A stretch of 64,000 nt of DNA from Clusia tigrina. Its lineage: Eukaryota > Arthropoda > Insecta > Diptera > Clusiidae. The stretch lies in NCBI GenBank assembly GCA_920105625.2, contig OV050030.1, forward strand, positions 160,775,863 through 160,839,862, written 5' to 3'. The notes under the pieces were generated by a model. It was not told the DNA's origin, searched no databases, and saw nothing but the letters and a program-made list of their open reading frames with translations. Of the stretch, positions 49,733 through 60,358 are shown piece by piece (position 1 is the stretch's first letter; the number at the start of each line of letters is the position of its first letter). A program made the position numbers and the translations under genes.

Positions 49733-51100
49733 GAAGTTTTAAAATGTTTGTTTTGGGACTCAAGGGTAGCATAGCTATGAGCGATAGCTTAAATTCATAA
49801 GAGGCACGAGTACTTTATTGTCATAAAATTTCAAGGTTTTATTACGCTCCAGAAAAAAGTTACATGCATTTAAATGTTGCAAACTTTGATAGGTATAGGA
49901 CGCACCGTATAGAAGTTAGGGCCATTTGAAGTTTTATCAGTGTTTGTTTTGGGACTCAAGGGTAACATAGCTATGAGCGATGGCTTAAATTCACAAGAGG
50001 CACGAGTACTTTATTGTCATAAAATTTCAAGGTTTTATGACGCTCCAGTAAAAAGTTACAAGCATTTGAATGTTGCAAACTTTGATAGGTATAGGACGCA
50101 CCGTATAAAAGTTAGGGCCATTTGAAGTTTTATCAGTGTTTGTTTTGGGACTCAAGGGTAACATAGCTATCAGCGATAGCTCAAATGCATAAGAGGCACG
50201 AGTACTTTATTGTCATAAAATTTCAAGGTTTTATTACGCTCCAGAAAAAAGTTATATGCATTTAAATGTTGCAAACTTTGATAGGTATGGGACGCACCGT
50301 ATAGAAGTTAGAGCCATTTGAAGTTTAAAGGTGTTTGATTTCGGACTCAAGGGAAGCATAGCTATGAGCGATAGCTTAAATCGATAAGAGGCTCGAGTAT
50401 TTTTGTCACAAAATTTCAAGATTTTATTACGCGCCAGTAAAAATTTACAAGCATTTGAATGTTGCAAACTTTGATAGGTATAGGATGCACAGTATAGAAG
50501 GTAGGGCCATTTGAAGTTTTATCAGAGTTTGCTTTGGGACTCAAGGGTAGCATAGCTATGAGCGATAACTTAAATTCACAAGAGGCACGAGAACTTTATT
50601 GTCACAAAATTTCAAGGTTTTATTACGCTCCAGTAAAAAGTTACAAGCATTTAAATGTTGCAAACTTTGATAGGTATAGGACGCACCGTATAGAAGTTAG
50701 GGCCATTTGAAGTTTTATCAATGTTTGTTTTGGGACTCAAGGGTAGCATAGCTATGCGCGATAGCTTAAATTGATAAAAGGCACGAGAACTTTATTGTCA
50801 CAAAATTTCAAGGTTTTATTACGCTCCAGTAAAAAGTTACAAGCATTTAAATGTTGCAAACTTTGATAGGTATAGGACGCACCGTATAGAAATAAGGGTA
50901 ATTTGAAGTTTTATCAGTGTTGGTTTTCGGGCTCAAGGGGAGCATAGCTATGAGCGATAGCTTAAATTGACAAGAGGCTCGAGTACTTTATTGTCAGAAA
51001 ATTTCAAGGGCTTATTACGCTCCTGTAAAAAGTTACAAGCATTTGAATGTTGCCAACTTTGATAGGTATAAAACGCACCGTATAGAAGTTAGGGCCATTT
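49733..51100 (+). repeat. HOR-B unit 3: 7-monomer form, 1368 bp
   Basis: Exactly the same length as the previous unit, and I found essentially no differences between them. Shared private markers are CTATCAGCGATAGCTC, AAATGCATAAG, the hybrid f/e' and CTCAAGGGGAGC. Together the two units are a very recent tandem duplication. Confidence 0.9.
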
Positions 51101-52268
51101 GAAGTTTTAAAATGTTTGTTTTGGGACTCAAGGGTAGCATAGCTATGAGCGATAGCTTAAATTCATAAGAGGCACGAGTACTTTATTGTCATAAAATTTC
51201 AAGGTTTTATTACGCTCCAGAAAAAAGTTACATGCATTTAAATGTTGCAAACTTTGATAGGTATAGGACGCACCGTATAGAAGTTAGGGCCATTTGAAGT
51301 TTTATCAGTGTTTGTTTTGGGACTCAAGGGTTAGCTATGAGCGATGGCTTAAATTCACAAGAGGCACGAGTACTTTATTGTCATAAAATTTCAAGGTTTT
51401 ATGACGCTCCAGTAAAAAGTTACAAGCATTTGAATGTTGCAAACTTTGATAGGTATAGGACGCACCGTATAGAAGTTAGGGCCATTTGAAGTTTTGTCAG
51501 TGTTTGTTTTGGGACTCAAGGGTAACATAGCTATGAAGCGATAGCTTCAATTTCAAGAGGCACGAGTACTTTATTGTCACAAAATTTCAAGGTTTTATTA
51601 CGCTCCAGAAAAAAGTTACATGCATTTAAATGTTGCAAACTTTGATAGGTATGGGACGCACCGTATAGAAGTTAGAGCCATTTGAAGTTTAAAGGTGTTT
51701 GATTTCGGACTCAAGGGAAGCATAGCTATGAGCGATAGCTTAAATCGATAAGAGGCTCGAGTATTTTTGTCACAAAATTTCAAGATTTTATTACGCGCCA
51801 GTAAAAATTTACAAGCATTTGAATGTTGCAAACTTTGATAGGTATAGGATGCACAGTATAGAAGGTAGGGCCATTTGAAGTTTTATCAGAGTTTGCTTTG
51901 GGACTCAAGGGTAGCATAGCTATGAGCGATAACTTAAATTCACAAGAGGCACGAGAACTTTATTGTCACAAAATTTCAAGGTTTTATTACGCTCCAGTAA
52001 AAAGTTACAAGCATTTAAATGTTGCAAACTTTGATAGGTATAGGACGCACCGTATAGAAGTTAGGGCCATTTGAAGTTTTATCAATGTTTGTTTTGGGAC
52101 TCAAGGGTAGCATAGCTATGCGCGATAGCTTAAATTGATAAAAGGCACGAGTATTTTATTGTCACAAAATTTCAAGGTTTTATGTCCCTCCAGTAAAAAT
52201 TTACATGCATTTGAATGTTGCAAACTTTGATAGGTAAAGGACGCACTGTATAGAAGTTAGGGCCATTT
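51101..52268 (+). repeat. HOR-B unit 4: six monomers, with a foreign tract in type c
   Basis: Order a-b-c-d-e-f. Type b has lost bases to give GGGTTAGCTATGAGC. Type c (51488-51683) carries the GAAGCGATAGCTTC sequence of the upstream domains, described separately. After f (ending in GATAGGTAAAGGACGCACTG) the array passes into the leader block rather than e'-g. Confidence 0.85.
51535..51580 (+). repeat. Conversion-like tract inside a type c monomer
   Basis: The monomer is type c on the left (GGTAACATAGC) and right (CCAGAAAAAAGTTACATGC). Between them, from about 51535 to about 51580, it reads GAAGCGATAGCTTCAATTTC and TTGTCAC, as in the type 3 monomers of 27-36 kb, instead of GAGCGATAGCTTAAATTC and TTGTCAT. 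A short gene-conversion tract with a donor outside HOR-B explains this best; a double exchange is the alternative. Confidence 0.75.
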
Positions 52269-53043
52269 GTAGTTTTATCAGTATTTGTTTTGGGACTCAA
52301 GTGTAGCTATGAGCGATAGCTTAAATTCACAAGAGGCACGAGTACTTTATTGTCACAAAATTTCAAGGATTTATTACGCTCCAGTAAAAAGTTACAAGCA
52401 TTTAAATGTTGCAAACTTTTAAAGGATAAGGACTCACCGTATAGAAGTTAGGGCCATTTAAAGTATAAAGGTGTTTGGTTTGGGACTCAAGGGTTGCATA
52501 GCTATGAGCGATAGCTTAAATCGATAAGAGGCTCGAGTACTTTGTTACAAAATTTCAAGATTTTATTACGCGCCAGTAAAAAGTTACAAGCATTTGAATG
52601 TTGCTAACTTTGATGGGTGTAGGAAACACCGTATAGAAGTTAGGACCATTTAAAATTTTATCAGTGTTTAATTTGGGACTCAAGGGTAGCATAGCTATGA
52701 GCGATAGCTTAAATTGACAAGAGGCACGAGTCCTTTATTGTCACAAAATTTTAAGGTTTCTTGACGCTCCAGTAAAAAGTTACAAGCATTTAAATGTTGC
52801 AAACTTTGATAGGTATAGGACGCACCGTATAGAAATAAGGGTAAATTGAAGTTTTATCAGTGTTGGTTTTCGGGCTCAAGGGTAGCATAGCTATGAGCGA
52901 TAGCTTAAATTGACAAGAGGCTCGAGTACTTTATTGTCAGAAAATTTCAAGGTTTTATTACGCTCCAGAAAAAAGTTACATGCATTTAAATGTTGCAAAC
53001 TTTGATAGGTATAGGACGCACCGTATAGAAGTTAGGGCCATTT
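52269..53043 (+). repeat. Four-monomer leader block of HOR-B (775 bp), copy 2
   Basis: It matches 46027-46801 at an offset of 6242, with the rare AACTTTTAAAGGATAAGGACTC shared. Its last monomer (52848-53043) is a hybrid: type g on the left (GTTGGTTTTCGGGCTC, GACAAGAGGCTCG) and type a on the right (CCAGAAAAAAGTTACATG). One monomer has therefore been lost relative to copy 1. Confidence 0.82.
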
Positions 53044-54411
53044 GAAGTTTTATCAGTGTTTGTTTTGGGACTCAAGGGTAACATAGCTATGAGCGATGGC
53101 TTAAATTCACAAGAGGCACGAGTACTTTATTGTCATAAAATTTCAAGGTTTTATGACGCTCCAGTAAAAAGTTACAAGCATTTGAATGTTGCAAACTTTG
53201 ATAGGTATAGGACGCACCGTATAGAAGTTAGGGCCATTTGAAGTTTTATCAGTGTTTGTTTTGGGACTCAAGGGTAACATAGCTATGAGCGATAGCTTAA
53301 ATTCATAAGAGGCACGAGTACTTTATTGTCATAAAATTTCAAGGTTTTATTACGCTCCAGAAAAAAGTTACATGCATTTAAATGTTGCAAACTTTGATAG
53401 GTATGGGACGCACCGTATAGAAGTTAGAGCCATTTGAAGTTTAAAGGTGTTTGATTTCGGACTCAAGGGAAGCATAGCTATGAGCGATAGCTTAAATCGA
53501 TAAGAGGCTCGAGTACTTTGTCACAAAATTTCAAGATTTTATTACGCGCCAGTAAAAATTTACAAGCATTTGAATGTTGCAAACTTTGATAGGTATAGGA
53601 TGCACAGTATAGAAGGTAGGGCCATTTGAAGTTTTATCAGAGTTTGCTTTGGGACTCAAGGGTAGCATAGCTATGAGCGATAACTTAAATTCACAAGAGG
53701 CACGAGAACTTTATTGTCACAAAATTTCAAGGTTTTATTACGCTCCAGTAAAAAGTTACAAGCATTTAAATGTTGCAAACTTTGATAGGTATAGGACGCA
53801 CCGTATAGAAGTTAGGGCCATTTGAAGTTTTATCAATGTTTGTTTTGGGACTCAAGGGTAGCATAGCTATGCGCGATAGCTTAAATTGATAAAAGGCACG
53901 AGTACTTTATTGTCACAAAATTTCAAGGTTTTATGTCCCTCCAGTAAAAATTTACATGCATTTGAATGTTGCAAACTTTGATAGGTAGAGGATGCACAGT
54001 ATAGAAGGTAGGGCCATTTGAAGTTTTATCAGAGTTTGCTTTGGGACTCAAGGGTAGCATAGCTATGAGCGATAACTTAAATTCACAAGAGGCACGAGAA
54101 CTTTATTGTCACAAAATTTCAAGGTTTTATTACGCTCCAGTAAAAAGTTACAAGCATTTAAATGTTGCAAACTTTGATAGGTATAGGACGCACCGTATAG
54201 AAATAAGGGTAATTTGAAGTTTTATCAGTGTTGGTTTTCGGGCTCAAGGGTAGCATAGCTATGAGCGATAGCTTAAATTGACAAGAGGCTCGAGTACTTT
54301 ATTGTCAGAAAATTTCAAGGGTTTATTACGCTCCTGTAAAAAGTTACAAGCATTTGAATGTTGCAAACTTTGATAGGTATAAAACGCACCGTATAGAAGT
54401 TAGGGCCATTT
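53044..54411 (+). repeat. HOR-B unit 5: b-c-d-e-f-e'-g, 1368 bp
   Basis: The order follows unit 1 without the leading type a, which was lost in the preceding g/a hybrid. Both f and e' are intact, so this unit is not a copy of the 7-monomer units 2 and 3 although the length is the same. Confidence 0.88.
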
Positions 54412-55387
54412 GAAGTTTTAAAATGTTTGTTTTGGGACTCAAGGGTAGCATAGCTATGAGCGATAGCTTAAATTCATAAGAGGCACGAGTACTTTATTGT
54501 CATAAAATTTCAAGGTTTTATTACGCTCCAGAAAAAAGTTACATGCATTTAAATGTTGCAAACTTTGATAGGTATAGGACGCACCGTATAGAAGTTAGGG
54601 CCAATTGAAGTTTTATCAGTGTTTGTTTTGGGAATCAAGGGTAACATAGCTATGAGCGATGGCTTAAATTCACAAGAGGCACGAGTACTTTATTGTCATA
54701 AAATTTCAATGTTTTATGACGCTCCAGTAAAAAGTTACAAGCATTTGAATGTTGCAAACTTTGATAGGTATAGGACGCACCGTATAGAAGTTAGGGCCAT
54801 TTGAAGTTTTATCAGTGTTTGTTTTGGGACTCAAGGGTAACATAGCTATGAGCGATAGCTTAAATGCATAAGAGGCACGAGTACTTTATTGTCATAAAAT
54901 TTCAAGGTTTTATTACGCTCCAGAAAAAAGTTACATGCATTTAAATGTTGCAAACTTTGATAGGTATGGGACGCACCGTATAGAAGTTAGAGCCATTTGA
55001 AGTTTAAAGGTGTTTGATTTCGGACTCAAGGGAAGCATAGCTATGAGCGATAGCTTAAATCGATAAGAGGCTCGAGTATTTTTGTCACAAAATTTCAAGA
55101 TTTTATTACGCGCCAGTAAAAATTTACAAGCATTTGAATGTTGCAAACTTTGATAGGTATAGGATGCACAGTATAGAAGGTAGGGCCATTTGAAGTTTTA
55201 TCAGAGTTTGCTTTGGGACTCAAGGGTAGCATAGCTATGAGCGATAACTTAAATTGATAAAAGGCACGAGTACTTTATTGTCACAAAATTATAAGGTTTT
55301 ATGTCCCTCCAGTAAAAATTTACATGCATTTGAATGTTGCAAACTTTGATAGGTAAAGGACGCACCGTATAGAAGTTAGGGCCATTT
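54412..55387 (+). repeat. HOR-B unit 6: truncated a-b-c-d-(e/f), 976 bp
   Basis: The last monomer (55192-55387) is a hybrid: type e at the left (CAGAGTTTGCTTTGGG, GCGATAAC) and type f from AATTGATAAAAGGC on, ending in TGTCCCTCC and GATAGGTAAAGG. The regular HOR-B register ends here. Confidence 0.85.
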
Positions 55388-56948
55388 GAAGTTTTGTCAG
55401 TGTTTGTTTTGGGACTCAAGGGTAACATAGCTATGAGCGATGGCTTAAATTCATAAGAGGCACGAGTACTTTATTGTCATAAAATTTCAAGGTTTTATTA
55501 CGCTCCAGAAAAAAGTTACATGCATTTAAATGTTGCAAACTTTGATAGGTATAGGACGCACCGTATTGAAGTTAGGGTCATTTGAAGTTTAAAGGTGTTT
55601 GATTTGGGACTCAAGGGAAGCATAGCTATGAGCGATAGCTTAAATTGATAGGAGGCACGAGTACTTTATTGTAACAAAATTTCAAGGTTTTATGACGCTC
55701 CAGTAAAAAGTTACAAGCATTTGAATGTTGCAAACTTTGATGGGTGTAGGACGCACCGTATAGAAGTTAGGACCATTTAAAATTTTATCAGTGTTTGTTT
55801 TGGGACTCAAGGGTAGCATAGCTATGAGCGATTGCTTAAATTGACAAGAGGATCGAGTCCTTTATTTTCACAAAATTTTAAGGTTTCTTGACGCTCCAGT
55901 AAAAAGTTAGAAGCATTTAAATGTTGCAAACTTTGATAGGTATAGGACGCACATTATAGAAATAATGGTCATTTGAAGTTTTTTCAGTGTTTTTTTTCGA
56001 GCTCAAGGGTAGCATAGCTATGAGCGATAGCTTAAATTGACAAGAGGCTCGAGTACTTTATTGTCAGACAATTTCAATGTTTTATGACGCTCCAGTAAAA
56101 AGTTACAAGCATTTGAATGTTGCAAACTTTGATATGTATAGGACGCACCGTATAGAAGTTAGGGCCATTTGAAGTTTAAAGGTGTTTAATTTGGGACTCA
56201 AGGGTAGCATAGCTATGCGCGATAGCTTAAATTGATAGGAGGCACAAGTACTTTATTGTCACAAAATTTCAAGGTTTTATGACGCTCCAGTAAAAAGTTA
56301 CAAGCATTTGAATGTTGCAAACTTTGATATGTATAGGACGCACCGTATAGAAGTTAGGGCCATTTGAAGTTTAAAGGTGTTTGATTTGGGACTCAAGGGT
56401 AGCATAGCTATGCGCGATAGCTTAAATTGATAGGAGGCACGAGTACTTTATTGTCACCAAATTTCAAGGTTTTATTACTCCCTAGTAAAAAGTTACAAGC
56501 ATTTAAATGTTGCAAACTTTGATAGGTATAGGACGCACCGTATAGAAGTTAGAGCCATTTGAAGTATAAAGGTGTTTGATTTGGGACTCAATGGTAGCAT
56601 AGCTATGAGCGATAGCTTAAATCGATAAGAGGCTCGAGTACTTTGTCACAAAATTTCAAGATTTTATTACGCGCCAGTAAAAAGTTACAAGCATTTGAAT
56701 GTTGCAAACTTTGATGGGTGTAGGAAATACCGTATAGAAGTTAGGACCATTTAAAATTTTATCAGAGTTTGTTTTGGGACTCAAGGGCAGCATAGCTATG
56801 AGCGATAGCTTAAATTGACAAGAGGCACGAGTCCTTTATTGTCAGAAAATTTTAAGGTTTCTTGACGCTCCAGTAAAAAGTTACAAGCATTTAAATGTTG
56901 CAAACTTTGATAGGTATAGGACGCACATTATAGAAATAAGGGTCATTT

Positions 56949-57924
56949 GAAGTTTTATCAGTGTTTGTTTTCGAGCTCAAGGGTAGCATAGCTATGAGCG
57001 ATAGCTTAAATTGACAAGAGGCTCGAGTACTTTATTGTCAGAAAATTTCAAGGTTTTATTACGCTCCTGTAAAAAGTTACAAGCATTTGAATGTTGCAAA
57101 CTTTGATAGTTATAAGACGCACCGTATAGAAGTTAGGGCCATTTGAAGTTTTATCAATGTTTGTTTTGGGACTCAAGGGTAGCATAGCTATGAGCGTAAC
57201 ATAAATTCACAAGAGGCACGAGTAATTTATTGTCACAAAATTTCAAGGTTTTATTACGCTCCAGTAAAAAGTTACAAGCATTTAAATGTTGCAAACTTTG
57301 ATAGGTATAGGACGCATCGAATAGAAGTTAGGGCCATTTAAAGTTTAACGGTGTTTGATTTGGGACTCAAGGGTAGCATAGCTATGCGCGATAGCTTAAA
57401 TTGATAGGAGGCACGAGTACTTTATTATCACAAAATTTCAAGGTTTTATGACGCTCCAGTAAAAAGTTACAAGCATTTGAATGTTGCAAACTTTGATATG
57501 TATAGGACGCACCGTATAGAAGTTAGGGCCATTTGAAGTTTAAAGGTGTTAGATTTGGGACTCAAGGGTAGCATAGCTATGCGCGATAGCTTAAATTGAT
57601 AGGAGGCACGAGTATTTTATTGTCACAAAATTTCAAGGGTTTATTACACTCCAGTAAAAAGCTACAAGGATTTAAGTATTGCAAACTTTGATATGTATAG
57701 GACGCACCGTATAGAAGTTAGGGCCATTTGAAGTTTAAAGGTGTTTGATTTCGGACTCAAGGGTAGCATAGCTATGCGCGATAGCTTAAATTGATAGGAG
57801 GCACGAGTATTTTATTGTCACAAAATTTCAAGGATTTATTACACTCCAGTAAAAAGCTACAAGGATTTAAATATTGCAAACTTTGATAGGTATAGGACGC
57901 ACCGTATAGAAGTTAGGGCCATTT
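56949..57924 (+). repeat. Five-monomer block duplicated at 58820 (left copy)
   Basis: It starts with a TTTTCGAGCTC monomer and continues with GAGCGTAACATAAATTCAC, TTATTATCACAAAATTTC, GGTGTTAGATTTGGG and GATTTCGGACTC monomers. The last two are nearly identical to each other (GAGTATTTTATTG, CACTCCAGTAAAAAGCTAC). The same five recur at an offset of 1871. Confidence 0.82.
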
Positions 57925-58312
57925 GAAGTATAAAGGTGTTTGATTTGGGACTCAATGGTAGCATAGCTATGAGCGATAGCTTAAATCGATAAGAGGCTCG
58001 AGCACTTTGTCACAAAATTTCAAGATTTTATTACGCGCCAGTAAAAAGTTACAAGCATTTGAATGTTGCAAACTTTGATGGGTGTAGGAAACACCGTATA
58101 TAAGGTAGGGCCATTTGAAGTTTTATCAGAGTTTGCTTTGGGACTCAAGGGTAGCATAGCTATGAGCGATAACTTAAATTCACAAGAGGCACGAGAACTT
58201 TATTGTCACAAAATTTCAAGGTTTTATTACGCTCCAGTAAAAAGTTACAAGCATTTAAATGTTACAAACTTTGATAGGTATAGGACGCACCGTATAGAAG
58301 TTAGGGCCATTT

Positions 58313-58430
58313 GAAGTTTAAAGGTGTTAAATTTCAATGTTTTATGACGCTCCAGTAAAAAGTTACAAGCATTTGAATGTTGGAAACTTTGATATGTATA
58401 GGACGCACCGTATAGAAGTTAGGGCCATTT
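58313..58430 (+). repeat. Truncated satellite monomer, 118 bp
   Basis: GAAGTTTAAAGGTGTT is joined to AAATTTCAATGTTTTATG. About 77 bp are missing, including the dyad core and the AGTACT site. The right part matches the monomer near 56065 (CAATTTCAATGTTTTATGACG, GATATGTATAGG), which suggests that the material was copied from there. Confidence 0.82.
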
Positions 58431-58819
58431 GAAGTTTAAAGGTGTTTAATTTGGGACTCAAGGGTAGCATAGCTATGTGCGATAGCTTAAATTGATAGGA
58501 GGCACAAGTACTTTATTGTCACAAAATTTCAAGGTTTTATTACTGTCCAGTAAAAAGTTACAAGCATTTAAATGTTGCAAACTTTAAAGGTATAGGACGC
58601 ACCGTATAGAAGTTAGGGCCATTTGAAGTATAAAGGTGTTTGATTTGGGACTCAAGGGTAGCATAGCTATGCGCGATAGCTTAAATTGATAGCAGGCACG
58701 AGTACTTTATTGTCACAAAATTTCAAGGTTTTATTACACTCCAGTAAAAAGCTACAAGCATTTAAATGTTGCAAACTTTGATAGGTATAGGACGCACATT
58801 ATAGAAATAAGGGACATTT

Positions 58820-59799
58820 GAAGTTTTATCAGTGTTTGTTTTCGAGCTCAAGGGTAGCATAGCTATGAGCGATAGCTTAAATTGACAAGAGGCTCGAGTA
58901 ATTTATTGTCAGAAAATTTCAAGGTTTTATTACGCTCCTGTAAAAAGTTACAAGCATTTGAATGTTGCAAACTTTTATAGTTATAAGACGCACCGTATAG
59001 AAGTTAGGGCCATTTGAAGTTTTATCAATGTTTGTTTTGGGACTCAAGGGTAGCATAGCTATGAGCGTAACATAAATTCACAAGAGGCACGAGTAATTTA
59101 TTGTCACAAAATTTCAAGGTTTTATAACGCTCCAGTAAAAAGTTACAAGCATTTAAATGTTGCAAACTTTGATAGGTATAGGACGCATCGAATAGAAGTT
59201 AGGGCCATTTAAAGTTTAACGGTGTTTGATTTGGGACTCAAGGGTAGCATAGCTATGCGCGAGAGCTTAAATTGATAGGAGGCACGAGTACTTTATTATC
59301 ACAAAATTTCAAGGTTTTATGACGCTCCAGTAAAAAGTTACAAGCATTTGAATGTTGCAAACTTTGATATGTATAGGACGCACCGTATAGAAGTTAGGGC
59401 CATTTGAAGTTTAAAGGTGTTAGATTTGGATTAGACTCAAGGGTAGCATAGCTATGCGCGATAGCTTAAATTGATAGGAGGCACGAGTATTTTATTGTCA
59501 CAAAATTTCAAGGGTTTATTACACTCCAGTAAAAAGCTACAAGGATTTAAATATTGCAAACTTTGATATGTATAGGACGCACCGTATAGAAGTTAGGGCC
59601 ATTTGAAGTTTAAAGGTGTTTGATTTCGGACTCAAGGGTAGCATAGCTATGCGCGATAGCTTAAATTGATAGGAGGCACGAGTATTTTATTGTCACAAAA
59701 TTTCAAGGGTTTATTACACTCCAGTAAAAAGCTACAAGGATTTAAATATTGCAAACTTTGATAGGTATAGGACGCACCGTATAGAAGTTAGGGCCATTT
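58820..59799 (+). repeat. Five-monomer block duplicated from 56949 (right copy)
   Basis: Same monomer order as the left copy. Private changes are GGGACATTTG just before the block, GCGCGAGAGC near 59256 and a net 4-bp insertion giving TTTGGATTAGACTC near 59425, which shifts the offset from 1871 to 1875. Confidence 0.82.
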
Positions 59800-60185
59800 G
59801 AAGTTTAAAGGTGTTTGATTTGGGACTCAAGGGTAGCATTGGTATGAGCGATAGCTTAAATTGATAGGAGGCACCAGTACTTTATTGTCACAAAATTTCA
59901 AGGTTTTATTACTCTACAGTAAAAAGTTACAAGCATTTAAATGTTGCAAACTTTGATAGGTATTCGACGCACCGTAAGAAGTTAGGGCCATTTGAAGTAT
60001 AAAGGTGTTTGATTTGGGACTCAATGGTAGCATAGCTATGAGCGATCGCTTAAATCGATAAGAGGCTCGAGTACTTTGGCACAAAATTTCAAGATTTTAT
60101 TACGCGCCAGTAAAAAGCTACAAGCATTTGAATGTTGCAAATTTTGATGGGTGTAGGAAACATCGTATAGAAGTTAGGACCATTT

Positions 60186-60358
60186 AACATTTTATCAGTG
60201 TTCGTTTTGGGACTCAAGCTTAAATTAACAAGAGGCACGAGTCCTTTATTGTCACAAAATGTTAATTTTTCTTGACGCTCCAGTAAAAAGTTACAAACAT
60301 TTAAATGTTGCAAACTTTGATAGGTATAGGACGCACATTATAGAAATAAGGGTCATTT
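60186..60358 (+). repeat. Short monomer, 173 bp, with core deletion
   Basis: GGACTCAAG is joined to CTTAAATTAACAAGAGG, so about 22 bp containing the CATAGCTATG palindrome and the left arm of the inverted repeat are lost. The same monomer also has TGTTAATTTTTCTTGACG, a variant seen again only near 63949. Confidence 0.75.
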
